Source of the DNA: Hormiphora californensis | Lineage: Eukaryota; Ctenophora; Tentaculata; Cydippida; Pleurobrachiidae | Assembly (NCBI GenBank): GCA_020137815.1 | Contig: CM035351.1 | Span: 7,108,815-7,172,814, forward strand | Direction of reading: 5' to 3' | DNA: 64,000 bases | In this document: positions 24,253 through 35,930 of the stretch, piece by piece | Layout: the number at the start of each line of letters is the position of its first letter | Position numbering within the stretch: the stretch's first letter is position 1 | Position numbers and translations under genes: made by a program | The notes under the pieces: model-generated | Databases searched by the model: none | What the model was told of the DNA's origin: nothing | What the model saw: the letters and a program-made list of their open reading frames with translations, nothing else

Positions 24253-25664
24253 CGTGATCTTCTATGATCCTGCCGTGATTTCTACCTCTGATTCTTTCGC
24301 ATTGTTCCTTCTAGTAGAGAAGCTTTTCTCTCTCACTTTAGATTCTCAGCCTCTGATCCCCTCTTTCTCAATATAATTTCTATCTGCCTGTACCTCCGCG
24401 AGTCAGTCACTATAACTCACTAGGATAGAGTAGGATCCCATTACAACAGCTACAATAGCATCCCAGACGGCTCAATCTACATGGGCTTGAATAAGATTTT
24501 CCACGCAATAGGGTACGAGCAGTTCAACGAAATAAATTATTTTTCCAGCAATAAAGAAGGGTATTAATAGAAGTTAGACCTATGTTGATTACTTTTGGTC
24601 GCGTGCATAGTTAAAACATATCCGTGACAAGTGTCATGCAAGTCACTAAAAAACCTAATTTTCATGCGGTGGAAGCGGGCAACCGACAAAGAGAGCAGTT
24701 CGGGGAATTCTCGAGTAGATCATGTGCATATTTATATAGGTTCGTATATATCAAGCATGAGAGAGGTATCACGTACATGTTAAAAGATATCATATGTTAT
24801 ACTAGCCATACAGTCAAGGAAGATTCTTAAAGGATGCTAGTGCATTCGAGGGGGCAGGAGCTCCCTGTCACAGCAGTTGTATAGATCAGAGTCCAGAGAG
24901 ATATAGCTGTGTGGGGCTAACACTTGTAACAAACTACTGTTACAACCCTCCTGGCTCCTATTATATGATTCCCATGATACACGCTGTGTTACGTGGAGCA
25001 ACATGAACAATTTAAAAAAAATAATTTCTAGGTGGATTAATTCGCGAATCGCGGATAAATTCTCGAAGTGACTGTGAATTGTGAAAGTGCAGTGATCCTT
25101 GTCAGTGCTTGTGCATTATCCTAATGAGGATGAAAACCTGAACTTACCCGGGACCAAGCTGAGGTAGTGGGTGCCATTCTCTTAAAAACCACCTCCTTCA
25201 CCTTTCCCCATCTCGAGCCTTTTCTCATGGTAGCTACTAAAAGCAATTAGTAATGAACAAATGATTGGTATTATCCGTTTGGCAGTAACTATCCAATTTT
25301 AGGTGTCAAAACGGCAAGAATGTGTCCGTAACTTTATAGTCGTAACTTTATTAGTCGGGAAGTTTGGTCAGTTATCAAATGGCAAAAGATGGTCGATGTC
25401 CATGTCAAAGCGTGTAGATCAAACGCCTAAACTGTGGGATTTCTTTACCTCATATGCAAGTACATACTGTGGTTTCAGAAAATGTTCTAACGAATGTTTC
25501 AAAAGAGTTGGATGATAGAGTACAAAACACTCACAGTCTAAACGCATGCAGCACTGCAATGTGGTATCAGAAACTGGTAAATGTGTTACAAGCAAAGGAC
25601 TGCGTGCTAAAAGTAACCAATACTATTCTTTGTAAAAAGCATATAGAGAGAGGGGAGAGAGAGA

Positions 25665-25857
<193 letters not shown>

Positions 25858-26549
25858 TATCAATTGTGAATTGCACAGTTGTTGATTTTAAAAGAACAAC
25901 ATCTAAAGCTAATCAGTCTCCTCATTTTACTCTCTGTTAGTAGTCTCTATTTCTCTCTCCGTTTCAATAGACAATGCATTTCTCTCGTCCTCCTTTCTGA
26001 GAAAGGTTCTCTCTTTTCGGTCTCCTTTCGTCCTATCCTTTCTATTTTCCAATTCGTTTTTCTCTCTCTCTCGAACTCTCTCTCTCTGCAGATCTCTATG
26101 CCTTTGCTTATCAATCACAGTTAGCGTGCAAGTGATCTAAAAAGAAGCTGCTGAGTGCTGCTGCTGCTGCTGTGGTCAATATTGAACAACTCACGAAGTA
26201 GCAGGCTACTCACTCAAAACATTGTATTTCACAACAAGGATTCAACAAAAACTTTAGAGTTTGGCTTTTCACCCAGTTGTCGAGTAAACTTGGGTGGCTG
26301 ATGAGAGCTTGTGAAAAATGCATAACATCATTCTTTCACTATACTAATTGGAAATTTCACTATACTAATTGGAAATTGGTAGAAAGATCACAAGCTGCTG
26401 TGCTTCAAAGAGCTACTTTAAACATATATCCGGATAATGTACAAAGTGATAAATGATATCAATTCCTGAACTTCCTGTTTAAAGTTTAGTATAGTAGACA
26501 ACAGTGGGAAGTAAAGAGGTGAACATAACTGATCTGAAGGCATGATGAT

Positions 26550-26597
26550 CATCTCCATGAAATTCATCGCCGTCCGTCGATGAATTTCACGGAGATG
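26550..26597. repeat. Short strong hairpin
   Basis: CATCTCCATGAAATTCATCG (26550-26569) pairs with 26578-26597 at 19 of 20 positions across an 8-nt loop. The size would suit a small fold-back element or a structured transcript. There are no terminal features to class it. Confidence 0.55.
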
Positions 26598-27629
26598 AAG
26601 ATTGAAGAAGGAGAAGAAGAGAATATTGCTCTTGCGGATAAGGCACGTGTCTAATTATAACCACGTGTAGACAAGAGAGTATGTGAAATGTGCCATACCG
26701 GTAACTTCCTCGTAAAAACACCGGGAAAGAGTTCAACATAGTCAAAGATTGCTCGATTGGGTGACTCGTGTATCCACTGAGTGGATTCCACTCATTATCC
26801 CGACCGTATTCCTTGGGTAGCAGTGAGGCACCCTGGCCTAGGACTGTCTACTTTAGATGTACTATTATAACTATAGAGGCAATATAGAGGCAATATAGAG
26901 GCAATAAGACGTCCTAAAGACTCACTGGGAACGCACTGGAGACGTACTCCAGATTCCAAACAATTTTGAGAGTGAGACAAATTTGAAAGAATGAAACGCA
27001 ATATACAACTATAAGCGACACACTCCAGACGCGTTATGGACAGGTGAATGGACGGATCAGTGTGGGGCTGTTGTGGCCGTGTTCTCAACAGCAAGAAGCT
27101 CTCTTACATCGGCCCACAGACACCTTGCAGACGCGGCATGCTGGATGAGCTGGGCCCAGCTGTGTTGATCACTACGGCGGCAGGTCCAAGCAGCAATATC
27201 CATCATTGCATCGGAACATAATATGTGTGCATATTACCAGTATATTGGTGAAGCTGCCGTGCAGTACCTGTATACTACATATAATGCGGGCTTGGCATGA
27301 GATCTTGATCCGATGTAGATCATGTAAATTATAGTAGTGCAGTTGGTTTTTACATCTGATCACTATTATAACTATAATACTGGCCCAGGGAAATAAAACA
27401 AAACAAGTATAACTATAGGAGGAGTAAAAATAGCGGCGCGGCACAGGGGGCTCAGAAGGGAATCAACAAGCAGAAATACAACTTCAGAATGCAGTCTTGA
27501 ATTGTAGCCATTTACACTCATCAGTACTGGACTCACGGTGATAGCTTTTATTCATAAGGAGGAAAAATAGTTAAAAGTGAACTCCATAGAACATATGACA
27601 GTGCTTGAAATCGAGAAAGAAGGATCCCG

Positions 27630-28125
27630 ATCAATCTCTCTGTCTCTGTCTCTGTCTCTGTCTCTGTCTCTGTCTCTGTCTCTGTCTCTGTCTCTGTCTC
27701 TGTCTCTGTCTCTGTCTCTGTCTCTGTCTCTGTCTCTGTCTCTGTCTCTGTCTCTGTCTCTGTCTCTGTCTCTGTCTCTGTCTCTGTCTCTGTCTCTGTC
27801 TCTGTCTCTGTCTCTGTCTCTGTCTCTGTCTCTGTCTCTGTCTCTGTCTCTGTCTCTGTCTCTGTCTCTGTCTCTGTCTCTGTCTCTGTCTCTGTCTCTG
27901 TCTCTGTCTCTGTCTCTGTCTCTGTCTCTGTCTCTGTCTCTGTCTCTCGTCCCGTTGTCCCTTTGTCCCTCTGTCCCCCTGTCCCCCTGTCCCCCTGTCC
28001 CCCTGTCCCCCTGTCCCCCTGTCCTTCTGTCTTTATGTCCCTATGTCCCTTTGTCCCTCTGTCCCCCTGTCCTCCTGTCCCTGTCTCTCTGTCCCATTGT
28101 ATCTTTGTCCCTCTGTCCATCTCGA
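27630..28125. repeat. Hexanucleotide (TGTCTC)n satellite with a degenerate flank
   Basis: 27630-27948 is about 53 uninterrupted copies of TGTCTC. From about 27950 to 28125 it grades into variant hexamers (TGTCCC, TGTCCA and similar). Because the period is six, every frame stays open: Ser-Leu and Cys-Leu on the plus strand, Thr-Glu on the minus. These are not considered genes. Confidence 0.95.
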
Positions 28126-28735
28126 CTTTGTAACTAAAAACTGAACTTATCTTTAATTAATGCGCGCGTTTTATTTGCGCGTTACTTATGCGCGGCGTCC
28201 CAAAAATTTATTTTGCGGATCTAATCGAGAAAACGAGAAATTCGAGTTGGTCAAGTTTCATTTTTTACTTTCTTCGCAAGCGTCAAATCTCGCCTCGTGA
28301 CTCATGTTAGGGCTTGGTTAGGGCTATGACGCTTTGTTTGATGTAATCCGTTAGTTTAATCGATTATTTATCAGATACCATTTGTCTCAGATTACCAAAA
28401 ATTGCCCTCAAAATCTCCAAAGTTTCAGGGGGGTTTCGCCCATTTACCACAGCCGGGCCTTCCACCTTGTGCTGTGACGTGTGACTTATTATTTGTGCGT
28501 ACCAAGCTCAACACACGGTTGAGTTGTTTTTTGATATTATGACGTGACGTGTGTAGCTTGTCAGAAAATCACTGCAACATATTTCGGATGCATGTGAAGT
28601 TGTTACAACTGCCTTTTCTCTTCCACATCGGACACATTATCTGCTGAAGGCTCCTTTCCCACCCTGAATCCCAGTTAGCTACATGATCACTACCAATTAC
28701 TAACCAATATATCACCCATTAGTGTTGGTAATACC

Positions 28736-30283
28736 ATGGCACAGGCCTGTACTGTTCCAATGAACTTTGGCAGGAGTTATCTGGATTTCAAGGGGCTAAA
28801 CGACCTGGAGTTTACCTGTAGAGGTGGAGAAATTGTCCAGACGAGTTCCTTCCCCATGGCCCTGAACAGTCCAGTATTACGGGAACTAGTTGGAACACAA
28901 CTCAACAAGGGTCTGGACATGGAGGATTTTTCATATTCCTCCGTGCTCTGTTTTGTAGAGTCGTGCTATGCTGGTTCCCTAGTTTTACACCGTGATAACT
29001 TTCGTGAAATCAACAAGTTGAGTGTGGTGTTCAACGTCTCTTGGATGGAGGAGGAGTGCCTCAAGTTTTATACCGGCCTTTGTGATGGACTATCCTCAAC
29101 CTCTCACGAAATGTTCTGGTTTCTGTTTGGAGAGGCAGAGTACATTCTGAAGGAACGGAACGAGAAATGTCTGCAGGAGATTCTGAACACCCGTTTAGAT
29201 TCTCTACCCAGTCTGAGATCGGATGGGATCCAAGTGTTCCTGGCAGGAGATCCTAACAAGCAAGAGATGGTCACCACTGATCTGTGTATTTCACTAGCGG
29301 GAGAATCAACTCCATATCTTTACAATTGGCTGGTTACTACCATCGAGGAGAGGACTTCACCAACCAATCTTACAGGAGTTGAGAAACTGTTTCTGAATGC
29401 GAGATCGCTTACAGACTGTTTCCACCTTGAAGAAGCACTGTATAAGAGGCTGGTTAAATCTCTTCAGAGGTGTTTATCAAAAGAAGATCTTGGAACCCTG
29501 TTCTCAATATTTACCGAAATCCCTCTCTATCCTGCCAGCCAATTTTCGAAATTATCAAAAGTTACTGGAGAGGAATTCAAACTGGTCTATCCCATTGAGC
29601 TTGGCGAACCGTGGCCCAACCAAGTTTCTGTGGAAAATGATCGGCTGTCTAATTTTACGCAACAAAAGCATGACAAATTCAATGAATGTTTTTACAAGCT
29701 CACTTATAACAATCCCAGAGTTAAGTCATGTACCATGCTTTTAAGTTGCTTATCCTTCCTTTCAAAATCACGTCCCGAGCTCTTAATACGGTACATGGAT
29801 CAAATCTGTGCTGCTTTGCTGACAAAGTGTGGGAAGGAGTGCATTTCAACAGGACTGTGGTGTCATAATCATTCAGTTATTTCTGATTATATCCGTAACC
29901 CAAAACCAACCGCAACAAACAGGCAGGTTCGTGTTTTGTGTGGCCGATACAACAAGCCGCCTTTCCATTATTCAGATGTTTTATATTTAGCTGGTGATGA
30001 CGATCATAAAAGCTATAAAGTGATATTTTCGATAAGTGTAACAGATGAAAAAAAGTGGCCTAAGTTTACTCTTGAGCTTAAAGAGAATTTCCATGTAAAT
30101 GAGGAAGATTATGATGTTCAACTCATCAAGGATATTAGGGCTCGTGTACTATTTAGGCATTTGTGCATTTATGATAGAAAGAACAAGCCCCTCCATGTGT
30201 GCTATGAAGGAAACTCTTCGTCGTGTAGAGAATTATATGAAGACTGGAAGCTCAAAGGCGTGATAGTTACGGTTATGTGTTGA
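28736..30283 (+). CDS. Intronless BTB/POZ-domain protein
   Basis: A 515-codon single-exon ORF, ATG in an ACCATGG context. Residues about 18-105 look like a BTB/POZ fold: DLEFTCRGGEIVQTSSFPMA, then SVLCFVESCYAGSL and INKLSVVFNVSWMEEECLKF. Helical BACK-like sequence follows to about residue 260. The C-terminal half is unrecognised. BTB proteins usually dimerise and often act as Cullin-3 substrate adaptors; that role here is inferred. Absence of introns among spliced neighbours suggests a retrocopy or a tandemly expanded family. A near-identical 5' fragment at 32105 and a small relic at 30738 support local duplication. Confidence 0.72.
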   Translation: MAQACTVPMNFGRSYLDFKGLNDLEFTCRGGEIVQTSSFPMALNSPVLRELVGTQLNKGLDMEDFSYSSVLCFVESCYAGSLVLHRDNFREINKLSVVFNVSWMEEECLKFYTGLCDGLSSTSHEMFWFLFGEAEYILKERNEKCLQEILNTRLDSLPSLRSDGIQVFLAGDPNKQEMVTTDLCISLAGESTPYLYNWLVTTIEERTSPTNLTGVEKLFLNARSLTDCFHLEEALYKRLVKSLQRCLSKEDLGTLFSIFTEIPLYPASQFSKLSKVTGEEFKLVYPIELGEPWPNQVSVENDRLSNFTQQKHDKFNECFYKLTYNNPRVKSCTMLLSCLSFLSKSRPELLIRYMDQICAALLTKCGKECISTGLWCHNHSVISDYIRNPKPTATNRQVRVLCGRYNKPPFHYSDVLYLAGDDDHKSYKVIFSISVTDEKKWPKFTLELKENFHVNEEDYDVQLIKDIRARVLFRHLCIYDRKNKPLHVCYEGNSSSCRELYEDWKLKGVIVTVMC

Positions 30284-30737
30284 GTTCTTGGTTCTTCAAT
30301 CTTCATAGTAATTTGTCCATTACAATACACCTTCAGAAGGCAGTTCGATTGTGCCTGATTAATAATCAAATTTAAACGCAAAAGTTATAACTTTCAATTT
30401 AAGCGTTTTAAATTGATCATTACTTATGAATATGCATATTTTCTTTTTTTAATTTTCTACTTTTTTAAAAACCACATACCGTAAATTATATTTTATCTAA
30501 GACAGCTGTAGCTGCTGGATGTTTTATATAACTGACCTTTTTAAGATAGATTTTGTACGGGTGTTTTAAGTGTTTCAAATCTATGGACTTTAAATCCATC
30601 TTTTTAGTTTTCATTTTCTCTTTCTTTATAGGACAATGCAGTGTGTAAATTTAGCTTCCCTCTGCCTATAACACACGCTTGTCCCCTCCTCCCTCCCTCT
30701 CTCTCCTATCCCTTACACAATCGTTACTTGTTTACAT

Positions 30738-30782
30738 AACTCACCAATCTCTTCCCATAGTAACACCATGGCACAAGCCTGA
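30738..30782 (+). pseudogene. Relic of the BTB gene start
   Basis: CACCATGGCACAAGCCTGA at the end of this stretch matches the BTB start region (ATACCATGGCACAGGCCTGT), with ACTCACCAAT recalling ACTAACCAAT upstream. The copy reads M-A-Q-A-stop and the similarity ends at once. It is a short and therefore tentative third copy. Confidence 0.35.
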
Positions 30783-31217
30783 TCCAGGGTAGTAGGAGCG
30801 CTTAAATCAGTTCGCACCAAACGTCGGGCACCACCCTTTTTGTGCATTGTCATAGCTCCTTCATTTCACCTCCAATTAAAAAATGACCTTCAAGTTTTCG
30901 AAAGATTTCTTCGAGATCTACAAAAAACTTGAGAGTCACAGTAACCTAAATTACGGGTGGCGTGCGAGCTTTGCACGTGTATGCTCTAAGCGCTCCTACT
31001 AGAGGCCAAATTCCAGTACACCACGCCACCGACTAACAGCCATTTCTAGTGTAACAAGAATTATTTGCATTATGTATCCATAATGCTACGTTTCCCTGCC
31101 CTCTTCGATTTGCCATTCAACTCGCCCAACGAGTAAGCTGTCCGCAAAATGGGGATTTGTGTTTTTCGAATTTTTGAACAAAACGCAGAACAGATTTTTC
31201 AATTTCTCCATTTTGAG

Positions 31218-31218
31218 T

Positions 31219-31312
<94 letters not shown>
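31218..31312. repeat. (CA)n microsatellite
   Basis: About 95 bp of uninterrupted CA repeat; the Cys-Val polypeptides on the minus strand are spurious. Confidence 0.95.
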
Positions 31313-31317
<5 letters not shown>

Positions 31318-31536
31318 GCAAGCTCAATTTAGCTATTCACCGGCTGGGTATAGGGATGAGGTACTGGCAAGATATAGTGGGATCGCTACTGCCGGGCGCC
31401 GTTACGATCTGGGTGTTTGGAGGCCTGTTTACAGGTGCACGCTGCCAAAAAAGTTGATTCACTAAAATGGCTCTAACCGCTAAACCACTCAACCGTTTTG
31501 ACTGATTCAAAGTTTATCTGGTAGGGAATGTCAAGG

Positions 31537-31595
31537 CCTAACCCAAACCCAAACCCCAACCCTAACCCTAACCCTACTTTAGCCCTAACCCTAAA
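31537..31595. repeat. Interstitial telomere-like repeats
   Basis: Degenerate AACCCAAACCC units grade into (CCCTAA)n, followed by a second short block CCCTAACCCTAA. This matches the metazoan telomere repeat TTAGGG in reverse orientation. It is too short and internal to be a chromosome end, so it probably marks a repaired break or a former end. Confidence 0.7.
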
Positions 31596-31900
31596 AAACC
31601 GTTTGTCAGCACTCCCAAAACATCCAGATTTTAACGTTGGCCGCTACTGCCCAGTGCCCACATGACAATTCTCCATTTTCCCCAATCAAAACGCCTGGCC
31701 GATATAAAACAAATTTTGCCACGCGTTACAGTTTATAGCCGCGCGCCCCTCATAAAATTTCAATTGTTTGTGCGCACGCATTTTACTCCGCAAGTGTCAG
31801 ATCGCGCGCGCCGCGAGGTTGCCCCTCGCAACGAAAGTGTGACCAAAAAGGTCCCTCTACCGATTAGTTAGTATACCAAAATGTCGTTTTCGAATTCTAA

Positions 31901-31969
31901 CCCTGCTATGCCTTTTTACAAAGTAAAAAGGCATCCGGGTGAATGCCTTCGGCATTCACCCGGGCAGGG
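31901..31969. repeat. Nested stem-loop element (three-way junction)
   Basis: CCCTGC (31901-31906) pairs with GCAGGG (31964-31969). Inside are two perfect hairpins: a 12-bp stem at 31908-31919/31923-31934 with an AAA loop, and a 13-bp stem at 31935-31947/31951-31963 with a TTC loop. Similar architecture occurs at 45910-46020 and 50118-50194. Confidence 0.6.
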
Positions 31970-32104
31970 AAAAAATCGAAAGTGTAGTATGTTGTTTTTA
32001 AATAAAGTACTTTTAAATGTATGATATTGTTTTACTCTCAAGCTCACATTCATTCTTTCTCAAGACTCAAACTTTTAACTTTCAATCAAACTTCATTACC
32101 TTCC

Positions 32105-32440
32105 CTACACCCTGAATCGCAGTTAGCTACATGATCAATACCAATTACTAACCAATATATCACCCATTAGTGTTGGTAATACCATGGCACAGGCATGTAC
32201 TGTTCCAATGAACTTTGGCAGGAGTTATCTGGATTTCAAGGGGCTGAACGACCTGGAGTTTACCTGTAGAGGTGGAGAAATTGTCCAGACGAGTTCCTTC
32301 CCCATGGCCCTGAACAGTCCAGTATTACGGGAACTAGTTGGAACACAACTCAACAAGGGTCTGGACATGGAGGATTTTTCACATTCCTCCGTGCTCTGTT
32401 TTGTAGAGTCGTGCTAAAGCTGGTTCCCCCCTTTTCCCCT
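32105..32440 (+). pseudogene. Partial copy of the BTB gene, truncated
   Basis: Nearly identical to 28660-28990, including about 80 bp upstream of the ATG. The frame at 32184 encodes 77 residues differing by one substitution (SYSS to SHSS), then stops where TGCTATGCTGG has become TGCTAAAGCTGG. Beyond that the match decays quickly into homopolymer-rich sequence that still tracks the original (CTGGTTCCCC...TTTTC..ATAACTTTC). That pattern looks more like bad base-calling than evolution. It is therefore either a real truncated duplicate or an assembly artefact. Confidence 0.65.
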
Positions 32441-32699
32441 ATAACTTTCTAAAACCCCTAATTTGGTCCACCCTTTGGAAAAAAAAAATCTCTACACTAC
32501 AGCCTGAATCCCTTCCACTGGTTCAGATAAACCAACGCCCAACCCACCCCCCCCTCGGTTTAGTTTGGAACAATGGACCCTCTTCCTAGATGGTGTGCTC
32601 AACCCACGTGACGTTGATCTCTACTGATCTGTTAGAATGTAAAAGTTGTTTTAGAGCGATGATTGATCATTGATCATCTCTTTTTATTACTAAACCAAG

Positions 32700-33078
32700 A
32701 TGTCTGTCTGTCTACTACCCGTCCGTCTGTCTGTCTGTCTGTTGTCTGTCTGTCTGTCTGTCTGTCGTCCTTCTGTCTGTCTCTGTCTGTCTGGTCCCTG
32801 TCTGTCTGTTGTCTGTCTCTCCAACCTTCATATTTGTAGCCAGATTAATATTGTATTTATGACACTTTTTTAAAAAAAAATTTCTGACCCACGCTCCTCT
32901 CTCTCCTCTCTCTCTGTCTTCTATCTCTTCAATCTCTATCTCTAATCTCCTCGCCTCTCCTCTCTCTCTTACATCTCATCTCCCCTCCGACTCTCTCTCT
33001 CTCTCTCTCTCTTCTAATGACTCCATAAGCATCATCACAGGGACTATACACCCTCTCCTCTCTCTCTCCTCTCCCCTT

Positions 33079-33168
<90 letters not shown>
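32700..33168. repeat. (TCTG)n and (TC)n tracts
   Basis: Interrupted TCTG repeats span about 32700-32815 and (TC)n spans about 33080-33168, with pyrimidine-rich sequence between. They directly precede the polymerase gene. No coding signal. Confidence 0.88.
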
Positions 33169-33172
<4 letters not shown>

Positions 33173-33285
33173 CGTTCTCTTTCTTGACGTAGGTAAGACA
33201 CCTGCCTCAGCTAATATTAAAAGACAAAGTACTTCGACCCATTTAGTTTCTCTCCTTGACATATATTGATGCGTTCCTACTGACC

Positions 33286-35885
33286 ATGTATATGTTCACA
33301 AGCTTGAAATACCTCATTCTACTAATCCTAATCTATGCAGTAAACCCAGGCTACATACCACTCCTGCTGCCTAAACGAAAGGTGAGTGACTTTATTTGGT
33401 TTAGTATTGCAACAATCTGTTCAGTTTTCCTTCGTTTGAAACCTAGTTACTACTACAATCTCTCACCACTCCCATTTCTCCCAGAAGGATGCAGAGGATC
33501 GGGATGGTCAGGATGGTCAGGATGAACCCAGCACATCTACATCAGTAAGTGTGAAATTCCTTTGACCCCCACCACCCCGGTGTTGCAGTAATCTCAACAG
33601 TTTCTAGAATAACCGTCACACCGACAATGTAGCAATTTAAACTGTTTTCAGAAGAGGAAGTCTAAGCGTCGAATGGTATCCTGTCCCTACTGTAATGTAA
33701 CAATGAGATCTGACAATTTAAAACGTCACATTGGTAGTTCTAGATGTAAGAAATGGTGTCCAGACTGTGACAAAACTTTCCCTGCAGACACTTTTGAGGG
33801 TCATCGGATAACACATGTCGCGAAGCTACAGCATAACATTCACACATCCGGTGGTACTAGTGGTCACATAGAAAGTCCAGAGCCAGAAGTCCAACTAGAG
33901 GTTGACACAGAAATGTGTGAAATTTACCGTAGTAATCCAAGTATTGGTTCCTCAGTAAAGTTAGGAAAAATAATGGATGTATTTAACTACCAGATTGAGC
34001 ACTTCACAAATTTTGAGATTGGTCGATTGGTCAGGAGAGTGTTTCAGCAGCAAACTCAGGCATTTAAAATTAAATTGTCTATTGGTTATGTACTGCGACA
34101 TATAGAAACGCAGGAGCTAGCATACTATCGTCCCTCGCAAAATAACCAACTACTATTTGAGATACCAAAGTTGATTAAGAATATAGATGATGTGAACAGT
34201 TTTGTGAGAGATATCGAAGGATTAGATTTGGAGATCACTGTAAACCGACCATCAACCAAATGGCAGTTTGTTCGGGCGACAAACATGTCCGTATTTGTGT
34301 ACAGATTAAGGGGGATACCAATTGGTAGCGGTATCACTTTACCGAAGTATTTGGTGAATAATAAGGGTCTTGTAGCGTTGGTAAAGTGTCGTGGTACAGG
34401 GAAACAATTTGAAGACCAGAAATGCTTTTTCCGTTGTCTGGCTTTGTTCCGTGGGGCTGCACCAAAGGCTCTAGAACGAACGACAAATGCTCTAATCAAG
34501 GAGTATTGTACCAAGTGTACTATAGACAAGTTCGACGGCGTGTCTTTAGATCAACTAGAAGATATATCACGAGTGTTCAAAATCGGGATACATGTACACG
34601 AGCAAGATGAGAAATTACAGTCATTTTCTGTTTGGCGCTCAATTCAAGAGGACAACATAATGCACGTCAACCTCTTTGAAAATCATTTTAGTTACATTAC
34701 AGATTTAGCAAGGTACTCCTCTTGTTACAGGTGTAACAAATGTGACAAGCTGTTCGATAGACATGGGAATTATTATCGGCATACCCGGTCTTGCGAGGCA
34801 GGCGTGAGACATAAGTTTGTCGGGGGAACATTTAGAGTCAAACCAACTGTGTTTGATGACTTGAAAATGCATGGGGTACATATACCGGAAAGTATCCGCA
34901 CGTATCCATATCGTGCGGTGTACGATATAGAAAGTATGCTATCGAAAGAGTTTGATCAGCAAAATACTGAAAAAACTACTTACGTCAGTATACACCGCCT
35001 GATTTCTATTTCGGTGTGTTCTAATGTACCCGGATTTGATGACCCCAAGTGCTTTGTACTCAAGTCTGCAGATGGGCAAAATGAGCTAGTAGAAGAATTT
35101 CTGGAGTACCTTAGGCAAATAAGCGATGAGGCTGCTAAGAGGGTGAGAGAGGTCTACGAAGAATACGCCGTGGAAGAAATTGAGGACGAGACCATCCAGG
35201 GAAAGTGGGAAGACCATATCTCACAACTCCCTGTCTTGTCGTTTAACGGTGGTAAATACGATATTAACGTATTGAGAGAACACCTATTCCCTCTTTTAGC
35301 CAAGGAAGGGGCTGTGAAATATGTAATCAAGAAGGGGAGTAGCTATATGTGCCTTAGTACAGAACAGTTGAAATTCCTGGATCTAATTTATTACATAGCA
35401 CCCGGCAATAATTTGGATCAATTTACAAGGGCCTACGGAGCCAAGGCGAGAAAAGGTTATTTTCCATATGAATGGTTAAATGAGTTTGACAAGTTGGAAG
35501 TGACAGAATTCCCAGCATATGAGACCTTCTATTCAGCATTAAAAGATCAGAATATGCTTGAGCCGAAGGTTGGTGAGAGTTTAAGTAAAGATGAAGAAGG
35601 GCTTATTGGTAGAAGGTCTGGTTCCAGTCAATCTCCCTCAATCACGAGAGAAGAATCTATCGTCATCGGTAGATTTAGATACACACAACTTAAAGAGATG
35701 TTTGATGCTAGAAGTTGGTCTATGAGAGATTACCTACAGCACTACAACAACTTGGATACCATCTCCCTCGTAGAGGCAATTGAAAACCTCGTACAATACT
35801 ACACTGATCGAGGAGTTGACATCTTCAAACAGGCACTTTCAGGTATACACATTACACACACATACCCACCGTCCACACACAGACA

Positions 35886-35930
<45 letters not shown>

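Larger units (their letters stand above)
30284..32104. other. Repeat-rich spacer between BTB copies
   Basis: No gene seen. It contains the BTB start relic (30738-30782), a (CA)n tract (31218-31312), interstitial telomere-like repeats (31537-31595) and a multi-hairpin element (31901-31969). Confidence 0.5.

Noticed and set aside
24624-24830. 68-codon plus-strand ORF
   Set aside because: No splice context, domain or homology; length is within chance for this composition.
27548-28120. 190-codon minus-strand ORF of Thr-Glu repeats, plus overlapping Ser-Leu and Cys-Leu frames
   Set aside because: All come from the TGTCTC satellite; its period of six keeps every frame open, and there is no unique coding sequence.
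31086-31314. Cys-Val repeat ORFs
   Set aside because: Translation of a pure (CA)n tract.
34125-34529. 134-codon minus-strand ORF
   Set aside because: Shadow of the polymerase exon, which has clear family motifs on the plus strand.
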